Part shown: positions 35,236-46,889 of the stretch, one piece after another | Layout: each line of letters begins with the position of its first letter | How positions within the stretch are numbered: the first letter of the stretch is position 1 | Assembly (NCBI RefSeq): GCF_021869535.1 | Contig: NW_026262712.1 | Coordinates: forward strand, 112,403,640-112,467,639 | Reading direction: 5' to 3' | Length of the DNA: 64,000 nucleotides | Origin: Mytilus californianus | Lineage: Eukaryota; Mollusca; Bivalvia; Mytilida; Mytilidae | The notes under the pieces: generated by a model | Told to the model about the DNA's origin: nothing | Databases searched by the model: none | Seen by the model: only the letters and a program-made list of their open reading frames with translations | Position numbers and translations under genes: made by a program

Positions 35236-36600
35236 AATGGAATATGTAGACAGCTCTCTCACAACCAAAAAACATAACAGTAGCTTTTATCCATACTATA
35301 GGTAATTGTATCTTTACCAGGAGATGTGACTGAAGTATCAGCGATATGATCCTGTAATTCATTTACAGTAAATGGTTCGTTCAAACTTTGGGAGTTTACA
35401 GAAAAGCATTCATTCAAGTTTTTAGCGTCTTTATTACCTGTAATAGTTTTGTTTTTCACTCGGGGAATGCGTTCTTGAGTACTTGAACGTGTTGCATTAT
35501 TCTAACTGTCATCACTCAGTGTGTGGGTGTACCGTTGTTTAGCTAGAGTATGATTAAGTTTTCAAGTCTAAGCGACAGAAGTCTTTCATCAGGTACAGTT
35601 GCACATACTCATCTGGCCATATAATACAGTATACTACTACTTGCATGAAAAGGATGAAAAGAATAGTATTGATGTGTGTTCGTTGTTTTCCTGTAATGTA
35701 TATCGTTTTTGGTTCCAGATTCTTAACAACAATATCTTGATATGGTATATTGGTTTTGCTAACTTCCATTGCGAACTTTGAAAGGTCTTCTTTTTAACTG
35801 CGAACAAATAATGAAAACGTGAAGATATAGATCCGTATTATCATAAATGTGTGTTTCTCAATCTAAGTTTTTTCAGTATGAAAAATAATTGAAACGTAGC
35901 AACGAGCAGATCCAAAGTTACGACGAAGAGTTGAGGGAATAAAATCTGCTCCTAAGATTCCGTTTTTTTTTATGCCGTAATCATGTCCAGTACTCTGTTC
36001 GGTGGGTAGATTGAGAATTCCATATAATCTTATATAACGTGTTATCATTGTAAAGAGATTTTTCAGATAATGACCTAGATGTTGAGTTGTAGATTCTGTT
36101 CCGTTAGAACTGTGTGTAGTTGAATTTCTATTTTTGGATTATTTTTCATTCGGCAAAACTAAAGATTGAGATACAGGAACCTACACTAATTCCTTGGTGT
36201 AATCAGGTGCCCTGCAAGCAGTTACTGCGTCTGCTCTATATGTCCCACCTATCGTCTTTTTCATGTTGGTAAAAGGTAAATTAACAAAAATACCAAACTC
36301 CGAGGAAAATTTAAAACGGAAAGCCCTTAATCAAATGGCAAAATCAAAATCTCAAACACATCAAACAAAAAACGAGTTGATTAGTCTTATTTAATCCTTC
36401 TTTTAACTAGCATCCATCTAATCAATTATCAAATACTCATAAAAATGAGGTCAAGGTCATATAAACACTGTTCGACAAACATATACACTTCACTCTTATT
36501 CTATAATTTTAATGAATTCACCGAACGTATGGCTTGTTAGCTCAACTAGTCTCTATAGGTTAGATATATGTTCTCTGATGCTTTTTTTGGTATTTAATTT
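35236..36600. other. Probable decayed LINE interior, no intact gene
   Basis: Lies between two minus-strand LINE pieces. The minus-strand ORFs at 35259-35459 and 35863-36048 may belong to the same decayed element but carry no diagnostic motif. Confidence 0.35.
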
Positions 36601-37335
36601 ACATCTTAAGGCTTACCTTGGTTGCGCAGTTCAAGAACTAGGTTGAGGGTGTGGAGGATTATCCTTATATTATTAGTAAAGATGCTAGGTTGATATATTT
36701 TATCACGATCTCTTTCGTAAGTTTTATAATTCATACTCCAGGATAAAATGATGAGGTATTTCTGGTTCTCCACATTTACGGAACTCATTGATGTTTGTTT
36801 GGCCTACACTTTTCTGTAGTAGTTTAGTTCTGAATATCCTGTTCTAAGCTGGTCGAATGTAGTGAAGGATCCTTTAGTTGGGTTTTCTGCTCGTGTAGGT
36901 CTCTGTCATTGTCCGATAGGTAACATAGTCTTTGCCATTTATGCAGTGTTTGACTGACATCCTGTAAAGGTATGATGTTTTCCTAGTTGTTGTCCTGTGT
37001 TGCTGAGTGTCGACCTCATTATAACTACATATGTTGGTATGTCCTGGAGTCTATGATAATATTACCGCTAGACATTTAGCTTAGGATTTGTAGTATATTC
37101 TTTCTCAATACATCTTTAACGTTATTAGGCGCAAATGTCAGAGAAAGGGGTCCTACGGCGCTTTGTCTGTCTGAAAAGATCAAGAGTACTTGTATAGTGT
37201 TGTGTAGGTTTTTAGAGTGGCAATTTCCAAAGATCATAAGTAAAGCAATTAGTTCTGCCAATAATGGGGGATCCCCTTTGTGCCACAGGTCTATGCAGAC
37301 GTACTGTAGATATACGACAGTACACCTGTCCATTT
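36600..37335 (-). pseudogene. LINE RNase H / C-terminal fragment (minus strand)
   Basis: The minus-strand frame 37333-37076 contains LLAELIALLMI and LIFSDRQSAVGPL, the Glu and Asp blocks of retroelement RNase H. Further decayed C-terminal sequence continues towards 36600. With 34640-35065 it may be one broken LINE copy. Confidence 0.6.
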
Positions 37336-37439
37336 GGAGCCAAAATATCTAAGGCAGGATCCATTGTTGTGCTTGCTCTTCATTATGGTCCCCTATTATA
37401 TCTTTCACGGTTTTCTGACACAGGTGGTGTTGCTCTGTT

Positions 37440-38265
37440 TCAAATTATATAAGAGTCAAGGCAAACATATGCACCTATAAATAATTTTATTCATCAAAAT
37501 TAGTTGACTTTTAACAATGATAATAAATAAAAAGGTATTTTTATGATAACTTTACATTGAACAAGGGTTCATAAACTGAGATAACTATTGTCAGGCAAAC
37601 ATATTCACATTACAATAATTCTGTTCAATAAAACAATGATTGTTTACTTACTTTATCAGAAATTTTAATCGAACATTGGGAAATGAACTATAAAAACAGG
37701 GATAATGATGGAATAAAATCTGCAAGATGAAAATGTGCACCTTACACAATTCTAAATATCTAATGGGTACGAATAAATCTGTTTTAATGGTCCAGTACAC
37801 AACATTACCAGTATTTCAACAAATACAGTTTTGTAAACTTTACTGCTATCATTGACAATGTTTCTAGATGAACATGCTAAAACAGTACGTGTTAACAGAT
37901 ACAAAACCTTAAATTATGTACATGTTTTAACATGGATATATGAAAAGGAAAAATATTCTGAAACTAATTGTGTCTTTCTCAAGAATCCACATGTCATTAG
38001 ATAGCACTAGAGGCAAAATTAGTTCATTGATCTCATAAATCAATTTGTAAGACAAAAACAAAAACTGCGTCAAATACTTGAACTCCAAAGGGAGAAAAAC
38101 TGGGTATATGGACATGGAAGCCGTCTCTAGCTACGCATCACTCGGTATGTGAATCCACAATCAGCCAAAATGTCACAACCATGAATAGAACATAATCTCT
38201 ATATGTACAGATCAGACAGTAATTAAGGTCAGTAAAGATCCAGTAAACAGCGAAAACTTTAGATT
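37440..38265. other. No gene recognised
   Basis: AT-rich intergenic sequence. An approximate local duplication (gcaaacatat..ac..ataa around 37460 and 37590) is present. Confidence 0.4.
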
Positions 38266-38513
38266 CGGACAATTAGTTTGTTATGGTGACCATTAAACTT
38301 ACTTATTGTCGATTCTATTTTATTTTTTTTATAATATATCGTTGTCATGAATGTTTGAGCATACCCTGATTAAAAGTGTTTTTTATTGATGCTTGAATAA
38401 ATATTAAAACTACTTGAAACTTATCTGTATATGATAAATGCAATTCACAGTACGAATGACTTACTTAACATCTAGCACTTCAAGAACAGTATTTCAGATC
38501 TTCATATCACAAT

Positions 38514-40541
38514 ATGACGAGGAGTATAGTTTATTCAGTATTTTTAATTATCATTTACTGTAATGAATTCGAACATACATCAGACTGTGATATCAAACAT
38601 AATTTTAAAGAGAAAGAGGATGTAAAAATAGCCGATTGTGAAAACAAAGGACTGAATGTTATACCTCAAGATTTAAGGGGAGATATTAAAGTTCTAGATA
38701 TGAGTTCTAATCGGTTACGAATGATTGGGAACAATTCTTTCGTTAATTATAAATACCTACAAGAACTTTTCCTGAGACAAAATCAACTTCAATATTTATC
38801 TAACAAATCATTTTTAAGGATTACACAAACTTACAATACTTAACATGTCTGAAAATATACTTAATTTATCTGAAGTATATTCAGCAGAACTATTTCATCA
38901 AATTAAAAACTTAACAAAATTGGATATCAGGAGTAAAATGCCTCAACCAATAGAATTTGCTACGGATTATAATTATCCCGATCATGCATTCGGTATTTGG
39001 ACGGAGTTGTCTTTCGTAGAAATCGATATGATGCATTTGCCACTCTTTGGAAGCAGATTCGGTCAATTGACGACCATAAAACAATTACACTTCGAATCAT
39101 GCTATTTAGTACACCTGTCGAATAAAACCTTTCAGAGGTTTTCATCTTCTGTAGACCAGCTAACTCTAAGAAATTGTCGGTTACACTTTGTTGTGACAGT
39201 ACATGTAAATAACGCATTGCAGACGTTTCCAAAACTTCATGTAATAGATTTTTCTGGAACATTGATGCATTTGAAGCACACATTCCAGCTGTTACACCTA
39301 TACCGTAACACAAATATTACGACAATAAACTTTGGTCATGTAAGTGACGTCAGTATTGACAGGACCGATGTCCCGTATGTTCTGACAATTACAGTCGACT
39401 TAATGGTAAACTTGAAAACTATTTGTGTAGAAAATTTAAATTTATCAGAAAATGAAATATTTGATTATGACCCAGGATCTTTGTTCTCCTTTGATCACCC
39501 TGAATGTTTACAACATCTTTCTTTTAAAGGAAACAGGTTTTTGCTTGTTAGCGAAAAAAATCTAAATGAGATAAAATATTTTTTTTTATAGAACTGTAAG
39601 ATCGAAATCGTTTGACTATTCGTTTAATACTGTCAGCTATGTTATACAAAACTCATTTACTTCAAATTCAGATTTAAATTGTTCATTTCACAGTTGTGTG
39701 ATATTACCAAAGTCACTTGAATAAAATAGATGTCAGTTACACCGTAGCAAATACCTTCCCCGAAATAGTTTTAATAGTTCCTAAAAATAACAGCCTTATA
39801 TATCTGGATGTATCGTATTCAAGATCAAATGTTGCCATAATTATTCTTCAAATTCGAGTTAAAACATTCATTGCTAACGGTGTAGACTATTTATTTGCAT
39901 GGAATCAAATACAACGTTCATCTAATAACACCGTAAAAACAATTATATGGAAAAACGCCGAACTGGATATTGCAATTAGACTATTCGGTAATCGGTTTTT
40001 CAAGAGTACGAGGTCTGTCGAGTCAATGGATATATCTGAAAATGATATTTGGTATATTCCGGACGATTTATTTAAGCCAATGCCTAACTTGACATATCTT
40101 TATTTAAGTAAAAATTCACCTCAGTCTATTCCTGTACAATTGAACGATCATACTAAAGTAAAGATGCTTGATGTAAGGAAGAATCGATTGACAAGTGTAA
40201 GTTCAGCTATCAGAGGCTGGGCAGATCAGATGCAAGAACTTCATGGAATGATTTTACACCTCAATAATAATGCATTTGAGTGCAATTGTGACAATATGGA
40301 CTTCATAAGATGAATACAGATTACGAAAGTTGATCCGGGCAGTCGATCATATAAATGTAAATTGTCCAACGGCACAGTTATTGATACACTTATTGCTTAC
40401 AACTCTTTATATGACTTGTTTGCGGACTGTAAGAATACTATGTGTTTAACCTTTGCATCAATATTATTATCTACATTTATTACGATCTCACTGGTACTTG
40501 TAGCCTATAGCAAGAGATGGAAAATCATAGTCTTTCCACAT
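38514..40541 (+). pseudogene. Toll-like receptor paralogue, frameshifted and truncated before the TIR domain
   Basis: Colinear with the intact receptor at 30313: signal peptide, LRRs (VLDMSSNRLRMIGNNSF), LRRCT (NAFECNCDNMDFIR) and membrane span, then lost. Comparison shows +1 insertions near 38813-38820, in a T-run near 39580-39590 and near 39718-39724. A Trp-to-TGA change lies at 40311-40313. The receptor similarity stops around 40530, shortly after the membrane span, where the Ngaro-like element begins. No TIR remnant was found downstream of the element. The parallel upstream region indicates origin by segmental duplication rather than retroposition. It is unlikely to make a receptor; a truncated or soluble product would also be blocked by the early frameshift. 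Confidence 0.93.
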
Positions 40542-40774
40542 TAATAGAGATTATCAAAATGTTATATTTTCAATAATCTGGTTTAATTCAATCAAATATT
40601 TGTGTGGGTGTGTGGGTGTTGCAGCCTTTAGCTCATTGCCATATTGGGGATGGCCATAGATGGCGCTCTCAGGTGGAATCTGAATTTTGAAATTCCCGTA
40701 TCGGGCACTTGTTAATTTGCTGTCGACAACAAAGCAGGTGCAGCAGAAATTAGTTAAAGTATTTAAACAAAAAG

Positions 40775-41813
40775 ATGCCCAACAAAAGAAATGCCAGGGG
40801 ATCGCCATCAAGGGCCATTGGAAAGAAGAGGAGGACGACTAGCAGGAAAGAAGGACAGGGAGTGCGGAACGAAGAAATCACCCAAAAGAAGGACGAAGTT
40901 GGACGGAAAAGAATGGTCAGAAAAACACAGGAGGTTGGACACGTGGAGACACAAGGACCAGAAGAAAATGCTGAAATATCATCAGGTAATGAGTCGGAGG
41001 AGGATGCACGGGCATTCCCTTCTTTTAGGCACGACCCGTCACACAAAAATTTTGAAATTGCAAATAATTCCATTGATTTCACTCCGACACAAGAGTCTAG
41101 CATTCATGACACAGTAGGAGAACACGTGCCTTTTAAAATTAAGGAAAAGATTTGGGAGGGAAAGTTTATAGAGCTTCATTATCTTTTGAGAACGCAAAAA
41201 AAAATGGAGGAGGTTGACGAGGGCGATTTGAAATTAAAAAGGGGGAACATTTTTTTGCATTGAAAAAAGATCGTCGGATGTTTATTTGTCCATAAATGAA
41301 TGGACTTCAGCATTCATGGTTTTTATGAGGGTCTACATTGAGAAATACAGGACACGGGCACAGGAATTGTTAAAATATATGCGCGATATAAGATTAGCGG
41401 CAACAAGGTAAGAAAACTGGGCCACCTATGACAAGCAATTTAGGCTAAAAATAGAAAAGAATCCAAATTTATCTTGGGGAAACATACACGGTGAATATTG
41501 GCTATTACACATCACATCTCCCACAGTACAAAACAATGTGTCAGTGCAATCACAGGGTTATAGAACAAATACACAAAATCGTGGTCATTATAACTCAAAT
41601 GCAGCTACACTTTCAAACACAAACACGAGAACACATCATCAATCACAGGTAACTAGTGGAAGTGTAAATATGTCATGTAGATACTATAATAATGGTAATG
41701 ACTGTCCCAACCCTTGTTGTAGGTTTAAACATGTATGTGAAATATGCAGTGGCAAACACAGAAAGGCCCAATGTAATAACCGGGCCCAAGGAAGAAGTAA
41801 CAAAAAGTATTAA
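40775..41813 (+). pseudogene. Ngaro-like gag
   Basis: A Lys/Arg-rich, low-complexity N-terminal part is open at 40775-41263. The frame then shifts near 41250. The continuation contains WATYDKQFRL and LSWGNIHGEYW, typical of the DIRS/Ngaro gag core, with a TAA at 41409-41411. It ends in a Cys-rich motif (CRYYNNGNDCPNPCCRF, then CEICSGKHRKAQC) that probably binds nucleic acid. Confidence 0.75.
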
Positions 41814-41852
41814 TTTTATTCATTAGGAAATACTCCTGTTAAAGTATCGGTC

Positions 41853-43409
41853 TTGGAAAATTATTTAGAATTTTACCCACATAACAATGTAGCACATGAA
41901 ATTATATCTTGTTTCAAATATGGTTTTTCATTAAAATATTTTGGCTCTAGGGAACCAAGGGAGAGTTCCAATTTAAAAAGTGCATTACAGCTACCCAACA
42001 TTTTTAAAGAAAAATTAATGAAGGAAGTTAAACTTGGTTGCATTGCTAGTCCTTTCAGATATCCGCCTTTTCCCACACTTCAGGTATCACCAATGGGGCT
42101 AGTGCCAAAAAAAGGATGGGGATTTTAGACTTATTCAATATTTATCCTATCCTGAGAATAATTTAATAAATGATTTTATTGATAAAGATCATTGTTCAGT
42201 GCAGTACAGTTCAGTGGACGAAGCAGCATGTTTGATTAATAGACACAAAACATTTTCCCGTTTAAGTCAGTGTGATGTAAAAGCGGCTTTTCGCTTGTTG
42301 CCAATTGCCCCGCAGGATTTTGACTTGTTAGGGATAAAATGTCAGGGTGAATATCATCTTAATAAAACGATGCCAATGGGGGCCTCAATAAGTTGTGCCC
42401 TGTGGGAGAAATTTGCAAAAGCTTTGCATTGGATAATACAGCAAAAAAGCGGAAATGATAATATCCTCCATTATTTAGATGATTTTCTTTTTGTCGAGTC
42501 GAGCCAAACATCAAAAGTTGTCAATACTTTGAAGATATTCCAAGAGGTATGCGACAAAATAGGTATTCCTCTTGCTAGTGACAAGACTACTTTGCCTACT
42601 ACATTACTTTTTTGGGTATAGAATTTGATACACAGAATTTAATCATGCGGCTTCCAAATGAAAAACTTGTCAAACTCTCACAAAAAATCAGAGATACCTT
42701 AGACAGTTCTAAAATAACTCTTAAAGATATGCAATCTCTTCTTGGGCTCCTGAATTTTGCTTGTAAGGTGGTTGCTCCAGGTCACACCTTCTGTCGCAGA
42801 CTCATAAATTCAACAATCGGGGTAAGAAAATCATATTACAAAATTCGAGTAAACAAGCAGATGAAAGCAGATTTAAAAGTTTGGTTAGACTTTTTAAAAC
42901 AATACAATGGTGTCACTCTAATAACCGACAATGTATGGGTTTCAAATGAAAAATTAGAGTTGTTCTCGGATAGTGCAGGGGGGTCCAAAGGTGGGTATGG
43001 GATCTATTTTGCAGGTCAGTGGGCCTAAGGCATATGGCCAAAACATTGGATTGAAACTGTAATCACCAGAGCTATGACATTGTTAGAGTTGTTTCCAGTT
43101 GTAGCAGCACTTATGTTCTGGGAATCATATTTTGTTAACAAAAAAGTTATTTTTCATGCTGATAATCAGGCGGTTGTTCAAATCATTAATATGAAAACTA
43201 GCAAATCAAGTAGAGTTATGACTTTAGTAAGACAAATGGTTTTAATGAACTTAAAAAACAATACGTCAGTTAAGGCAATTTCTATCCCTTCAAAACAAAA
43301 CCAAATTGCTGATTGTCTTTCTCGTTCTCAGTGGGGAAAGTTCAGAAGCCTAGCTCCAGAAGCAGACCAGTGGCCAACCAAAATTCCAACACAGATCTGG
43401 AACATTTAA
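41853..43409 (+). pseudogene. Ngaro-like reverse transcriptase-RNase H
   Basis: RT blocks are visible in order: SPMGLVPKK, then after a frameshift near 42112 LIQYLSYPENN, LSQCDVKAAFRLLPI, MPMGASISCALWEKF and the catalytic YLDD at 42472-42483. A second frameshift lies in the T-run near 42610, followed by LGLLNFACKVVAPG. RNase H follows with LFSDSAGGSKGGYGIYF, a TAA at 43026-43028, then MTLLELFPVVAAL, FHADNQAVV and QIADCLSR. This arrangement is standard for DIRS-order elements. Confidence 0.88.
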
Positions 43410-44310
43410 GTCAGGTGGCGGAGTATATTGTCAATCAAGGTGTGTCCAAAAATACACAAAAATCATCCAATTTGGCTCTGTCAAAACTGTAATTTTAGAT
43501 CATCTTACAAATTGAAACAGCATTGGCCAGTGCCAGTCAATGATTTGCTAAATTTTATAGCTTTTTTGTCAGTACAAGGTCTTTCTGGGGGTACCATATC
43601 ATCTTATATATCAGGAGTTTCATACCATCATAAAATACAAGGCATACAGGATACTACAAAATTCTTTATAATTGGCAAGGCATTAGAAGGAATAAAAAGA
43701 ATTCAAGGAGGGAAACGTAATGACATTAGAGCACCAATTACAGTGCAATCGTTAGCAGATATGCTAGGTTGTTTAGATAAAGTATGTAAGAATAAATATG
43801 AAGCTGCCTTATTTTCAGCAGTTTTTTTCAGTTGCCTTCTTTGGTTTGCTAAGGGTAGGGGAAATCACTACTTCAAAAACTAAGTCTGTTATAAATGGCT
43901 CCAACTTAACAATTTCTGATATTTTAGTTAAGAAAAAAGTCCTGGAGCTAAGAGTAAGGTGGTCAAAAACTGACCAAAAGGGAAAGTCCGTCGCTTTATT
44001 GATACCTGAGAACAGAAAAACGATACGACTCATTAACGAATACTTAAAGGTACGACCTACCTGTAACAATAAAGATTTGTTTATTCATTATAATAGTATG
44101 CCTTTAACTAGATACCAATTCAGCAGTATACTGGAAAAGGCTTTACATTTTCTTCATATAAGTAAAGGTAATTTTAGGTCACATAGTTTTAGAATTGGGG
44201 GAGCCACGGAACTAGCCAGGCAGGGGGTCTCAGAGGAGGAGGTAATTATGAAATTAGGCAGATGGAAATCGCATGCTTATTCGCGCTATATTAGGTTGCA
44301 ATTTTTCTAG
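43410..44310 (+). pseudogene. Ngaro-like tyrosine recombinase
   Basis: The N-terminal core-binding part (LSVQGLSGGTISSYISGVSY) is frame-disrupted near 43480 and again in the T-run near 43825. Catalytic residues are seen: Arg in FFGLLRVGEI (codon 43852-43854), His-x-x-Arg in SHSFRIGGA (44182-44193), the LGRWKS block, and Tyr in YSRYIRL (44287-44289). It would integrate a circular cDNA by site-specific recombination, without a DDE integrase. Confidence 0.88.
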
Positions 44311-44342
44311 TTTCAAAAGGCTAACAAGCTACAAGTTTTCAC

Positions 44343-44935
44343 AGGTCCCAAGGTTTTATGGATTGTTGGAAGTTCCCTTGTTCATTGGGCCAATGTAGAG
44401 GCGAAGAAATATGGTAGGACCAACCTGGGACTGGAGTCAAAAGGTGTTACAACATACTGGATTGGGCAATCTGGTTTACAGATTAAAGATTTGGACTCCC
44501 TACTGGATGCAAAAAGAAAATTTTTACCTTCTCCTAATTTTATTATTATTCACTGTGGAGCTAATGATTTGACAGATTTAGAATTGACAGGGAAGGGTTA
44601 AATTGAAAATGTAAAATGTTCTATCCTACGTTACCAGGCTTTATTTAAAAATGTTATTATAATATGGTCTTCAATGCTACAGCGCAGATACTGGCATTTT
44701 GCACCCTTGAATGCGGGTGCAATAATCGAACAGAAGAGAAAAAGAGTGAATTCAGTGGTCAAAAACTTTGTAATAGAAAATGGGGGGAAAGCTATTTTAC
44801 ATGAGAACATAAGGGCAAGTGAAGTGTCTTTATACAGAACAGATGGAAGTCATTTATCACAAACTGGAAATCAGGTTTTCTTAAATAATATACAAGAGGG
44901 GTTGAGTCTTTCCTACGCACAACAATTTCAACTTT
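44343..44935 (+). pseudogene. Ngaro-like SGNH/GDSL hydrolase domain
   Basis: Block I VGSSLVHWA (about 44364), block III HCGANDL (about 44551) and the block V Asp-x-x-His in DGSHLSQTGNQVF (about 44841) are present. A TAA near 44599 interrupts. Such esterase-like domains follow the YR in some Ngaro elements; their role is unknown. Confidence 0.78.
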
Positions 44936-45704
44936 TCCAATGCTTCAATAAGGAAAAAAATAAGGCTCTCATGTGGCGGTCCAGGGAGACTGGTACTGAT
45001 TGGGGGATTATTTCACTCGGCCCTTGCTCTGGGCCTGACAAGTTCTACAATTTGCAGGTTTGGAAAATATGATTAGTGGTAACGGTGGGGTCTACAGATG
45101 GGTAACTCTGGGACCTCCGCCACCTCATCTTATAGAGGGGAGGCCTACACCTGCCAACAGGTGGGGCACTAATAACTGGAGCATTGGTAATACGAGTGTT
45201 TTCCCTGGTCACTCCCCATAGTAGGTTGTGGTGTAACCGTGTTTAACTACCAGGGGTTTTATGACACTATGTCAACATAGGTCAGATGATAGCCAGTGTG
45301 TATAGGTAATCGGTAGTCACCCTGGCGCCTCAACAAAATATTATAGAATACTCTGTAGCCAAAGTAATGCCACAAAGTAAAAATGTATATTCTAGTCATG
45401 AAAATGTAAATACAAGTTGGTGTAATAAAATGTATGTGTAATGATTGTTTTTGTATAAGTTATAAAAGTTAGAAATGAAAAACAGAGGATGGAACCTCTA
45501 CACAAATGAGTATAATATACAGAAAGTCTGTAGTATTTTAATTTTAGTATTTGTGAACTACAATTAACAACAGACAAAGAGACACAACTGTAGAACAATT
45601 TTTAATCACTTTGTGATTAAAGGAAGGACTTCAACATAGTTTAGAACATACGTCAACAACTCTTGATCGTTGTTCTTCATCTCATTGTTATTCGTTCAGT
45701 ATTA

Positions 45705-46045
45705 CAGTCCCTGTAACGTAAAAGTTAACACTTTTTTCATTCGGGAATCGTACGTACAGCGTTCGGGAATCGTTCGTATAGAGTTCGGTCATCGTTCGTA
45801 CATCATTCGTATAGCGTCCGTACAACGTTCGGTCAGCGTTCGTTCATCGTTCGTTCATCGTATGGTAAATGTCATCGTTTAGGGTTTTGTGTATCGTATG
45901 GTTCATGGTATCGTTAAGCGTTTTATTTGTCGTATGGTACATGGTATGGTTTAGCGTTTAGCGTTTCGTTTATCGTATGGTATATGATATCGTTAAGCGT
46001 TTCATCTATCGTATGGTATATCGTTTTGTTAAGCGTCTGATATAT
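45705..46045 (+). repeat. CG-rich short-period array (cgttcg / cgtatggt units)
   Basis: Starts cagtccctgtaacgtaaaag, directly after the Ngaro-like right end. Dozens of tcgttcgt, cgttcggtca and tcgtatggt units follow at roughly 9-12 bp spacing. The same family in inverse order is at 61238-61591. Confidence 0.85.
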
Positions 46046-46885
46046 GTTAGGCTTTAATTTCAGAAAGTTATTTCAATTATTATTTTAAGTTAAAATAAAT
46101 TAATATAAAAATATGCGGGATAAAAAAAACAATTATTAGTTTGGATTGATTGAAAGTTTGTTGCGTACTTGTATATCCCAAACAACCAAACGGATGCCCC
46201 CACTTTGGCTTTTTTTTTTTACTGCCAGCCGTAAGAAAATCTTTAGTGACCATATTTATATCCTTTTGTCACCCTTTGGACTATATTAGATTGGAAAGAT
46301 TGGATTGGAAACATTTCACTTGTTAATTAAAGCAAATAAGTTATCTTATTAATTATATATTTTGTTTCATACTAATTGCGTAGTTCTTGATGTCTTTTTG
46401 TAATTTTGAATCATTTCAAATTCGATCTTATAAAATGTTAAAAAAAAACTAACCTAAACAATACCCTTAGATAATTGAAACGTGAACTATTTATTTACAT
46501 AAAACATATTTAGTCGTTAAAATAGTATTGGTTGTAAACGTTTTATCTTGATTGAGAAACGTTTAGCAATGCAATAAACTTACTTTAAATGTACTATAAC
46601 TTAACGTAGATTTCGAACTGTAAACCATTTCTTACCGATAGAAAAAAAATCTGCAACTAATATCATTATAGAATACCCTGCTATATAAAACGAACGAGAA
46701 ACATTTCCTTACATCTCATTTTGACATGAATAACATGAGACCAATTTGAAATACCGCGAAATAAGTCTCTCTCTTTCTCTCTCTCTCCTCCACCAAATAT
46801 TTCCTTGAAACAATAAATTATATATAATGTTCTATAAATGAGGCTTTATATGAGATACACGTTTTATATCTAAATGTATTTGGAT
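46046..46885. other. No gene recognised
   Basis: AT-rich DNA with a CT-rich tract near 46765-46790. Confidence 0.4.
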
Positions 46886-46889
46886 TTGT

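Larger units (their letters stand above)
40540..45704 (+). mobile_element. Ngaro-like tyrosine-recombinase retroelement, degenerate, 5.2 kb
   Basis: The boundaries are those shared with the deleted relative at 61623-62934: left attaatagagattatcaaaa, right ttattcgttcagtatta. Domain order is gag-like with zinc knuckle, RT-RNase H, tyrosine recombinase, SGNH hydrolase. YR instead of DDE integrase puts it in the DIRS order; the SGNH domain after YR is a Ngaro feature. Every ORF is broken by frameshifts or stops. It interrupts the TLR paralogue. No split direct repeats were identified by eye. Confidence 0.88.

Noticed and set aside
40554-40811. Minus-strand ORF shared by both Ngaro-like copies (also 61637-62044)
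   Set aside because: Similarity arises because both copies share the element's non-coding left end; no known protein and the second copy diverges inside.
41853-44310. Reading the pol region as a DDE-integrase LTR element or an endogenous retrovirus
   Set aside because: No DDE integrase, protease or LTR pair; the recombinase has the R..HxxR..Y signature of tyrosine recombinases.
45670-45882. ORF with VQRSGIV / SVRSSFVHR-like repeats (also 61350-61547)
   Set aside because: It is the CG-rich short-period array read as protein; the repeat is not a codon multiple throughout and no gene signals exist.
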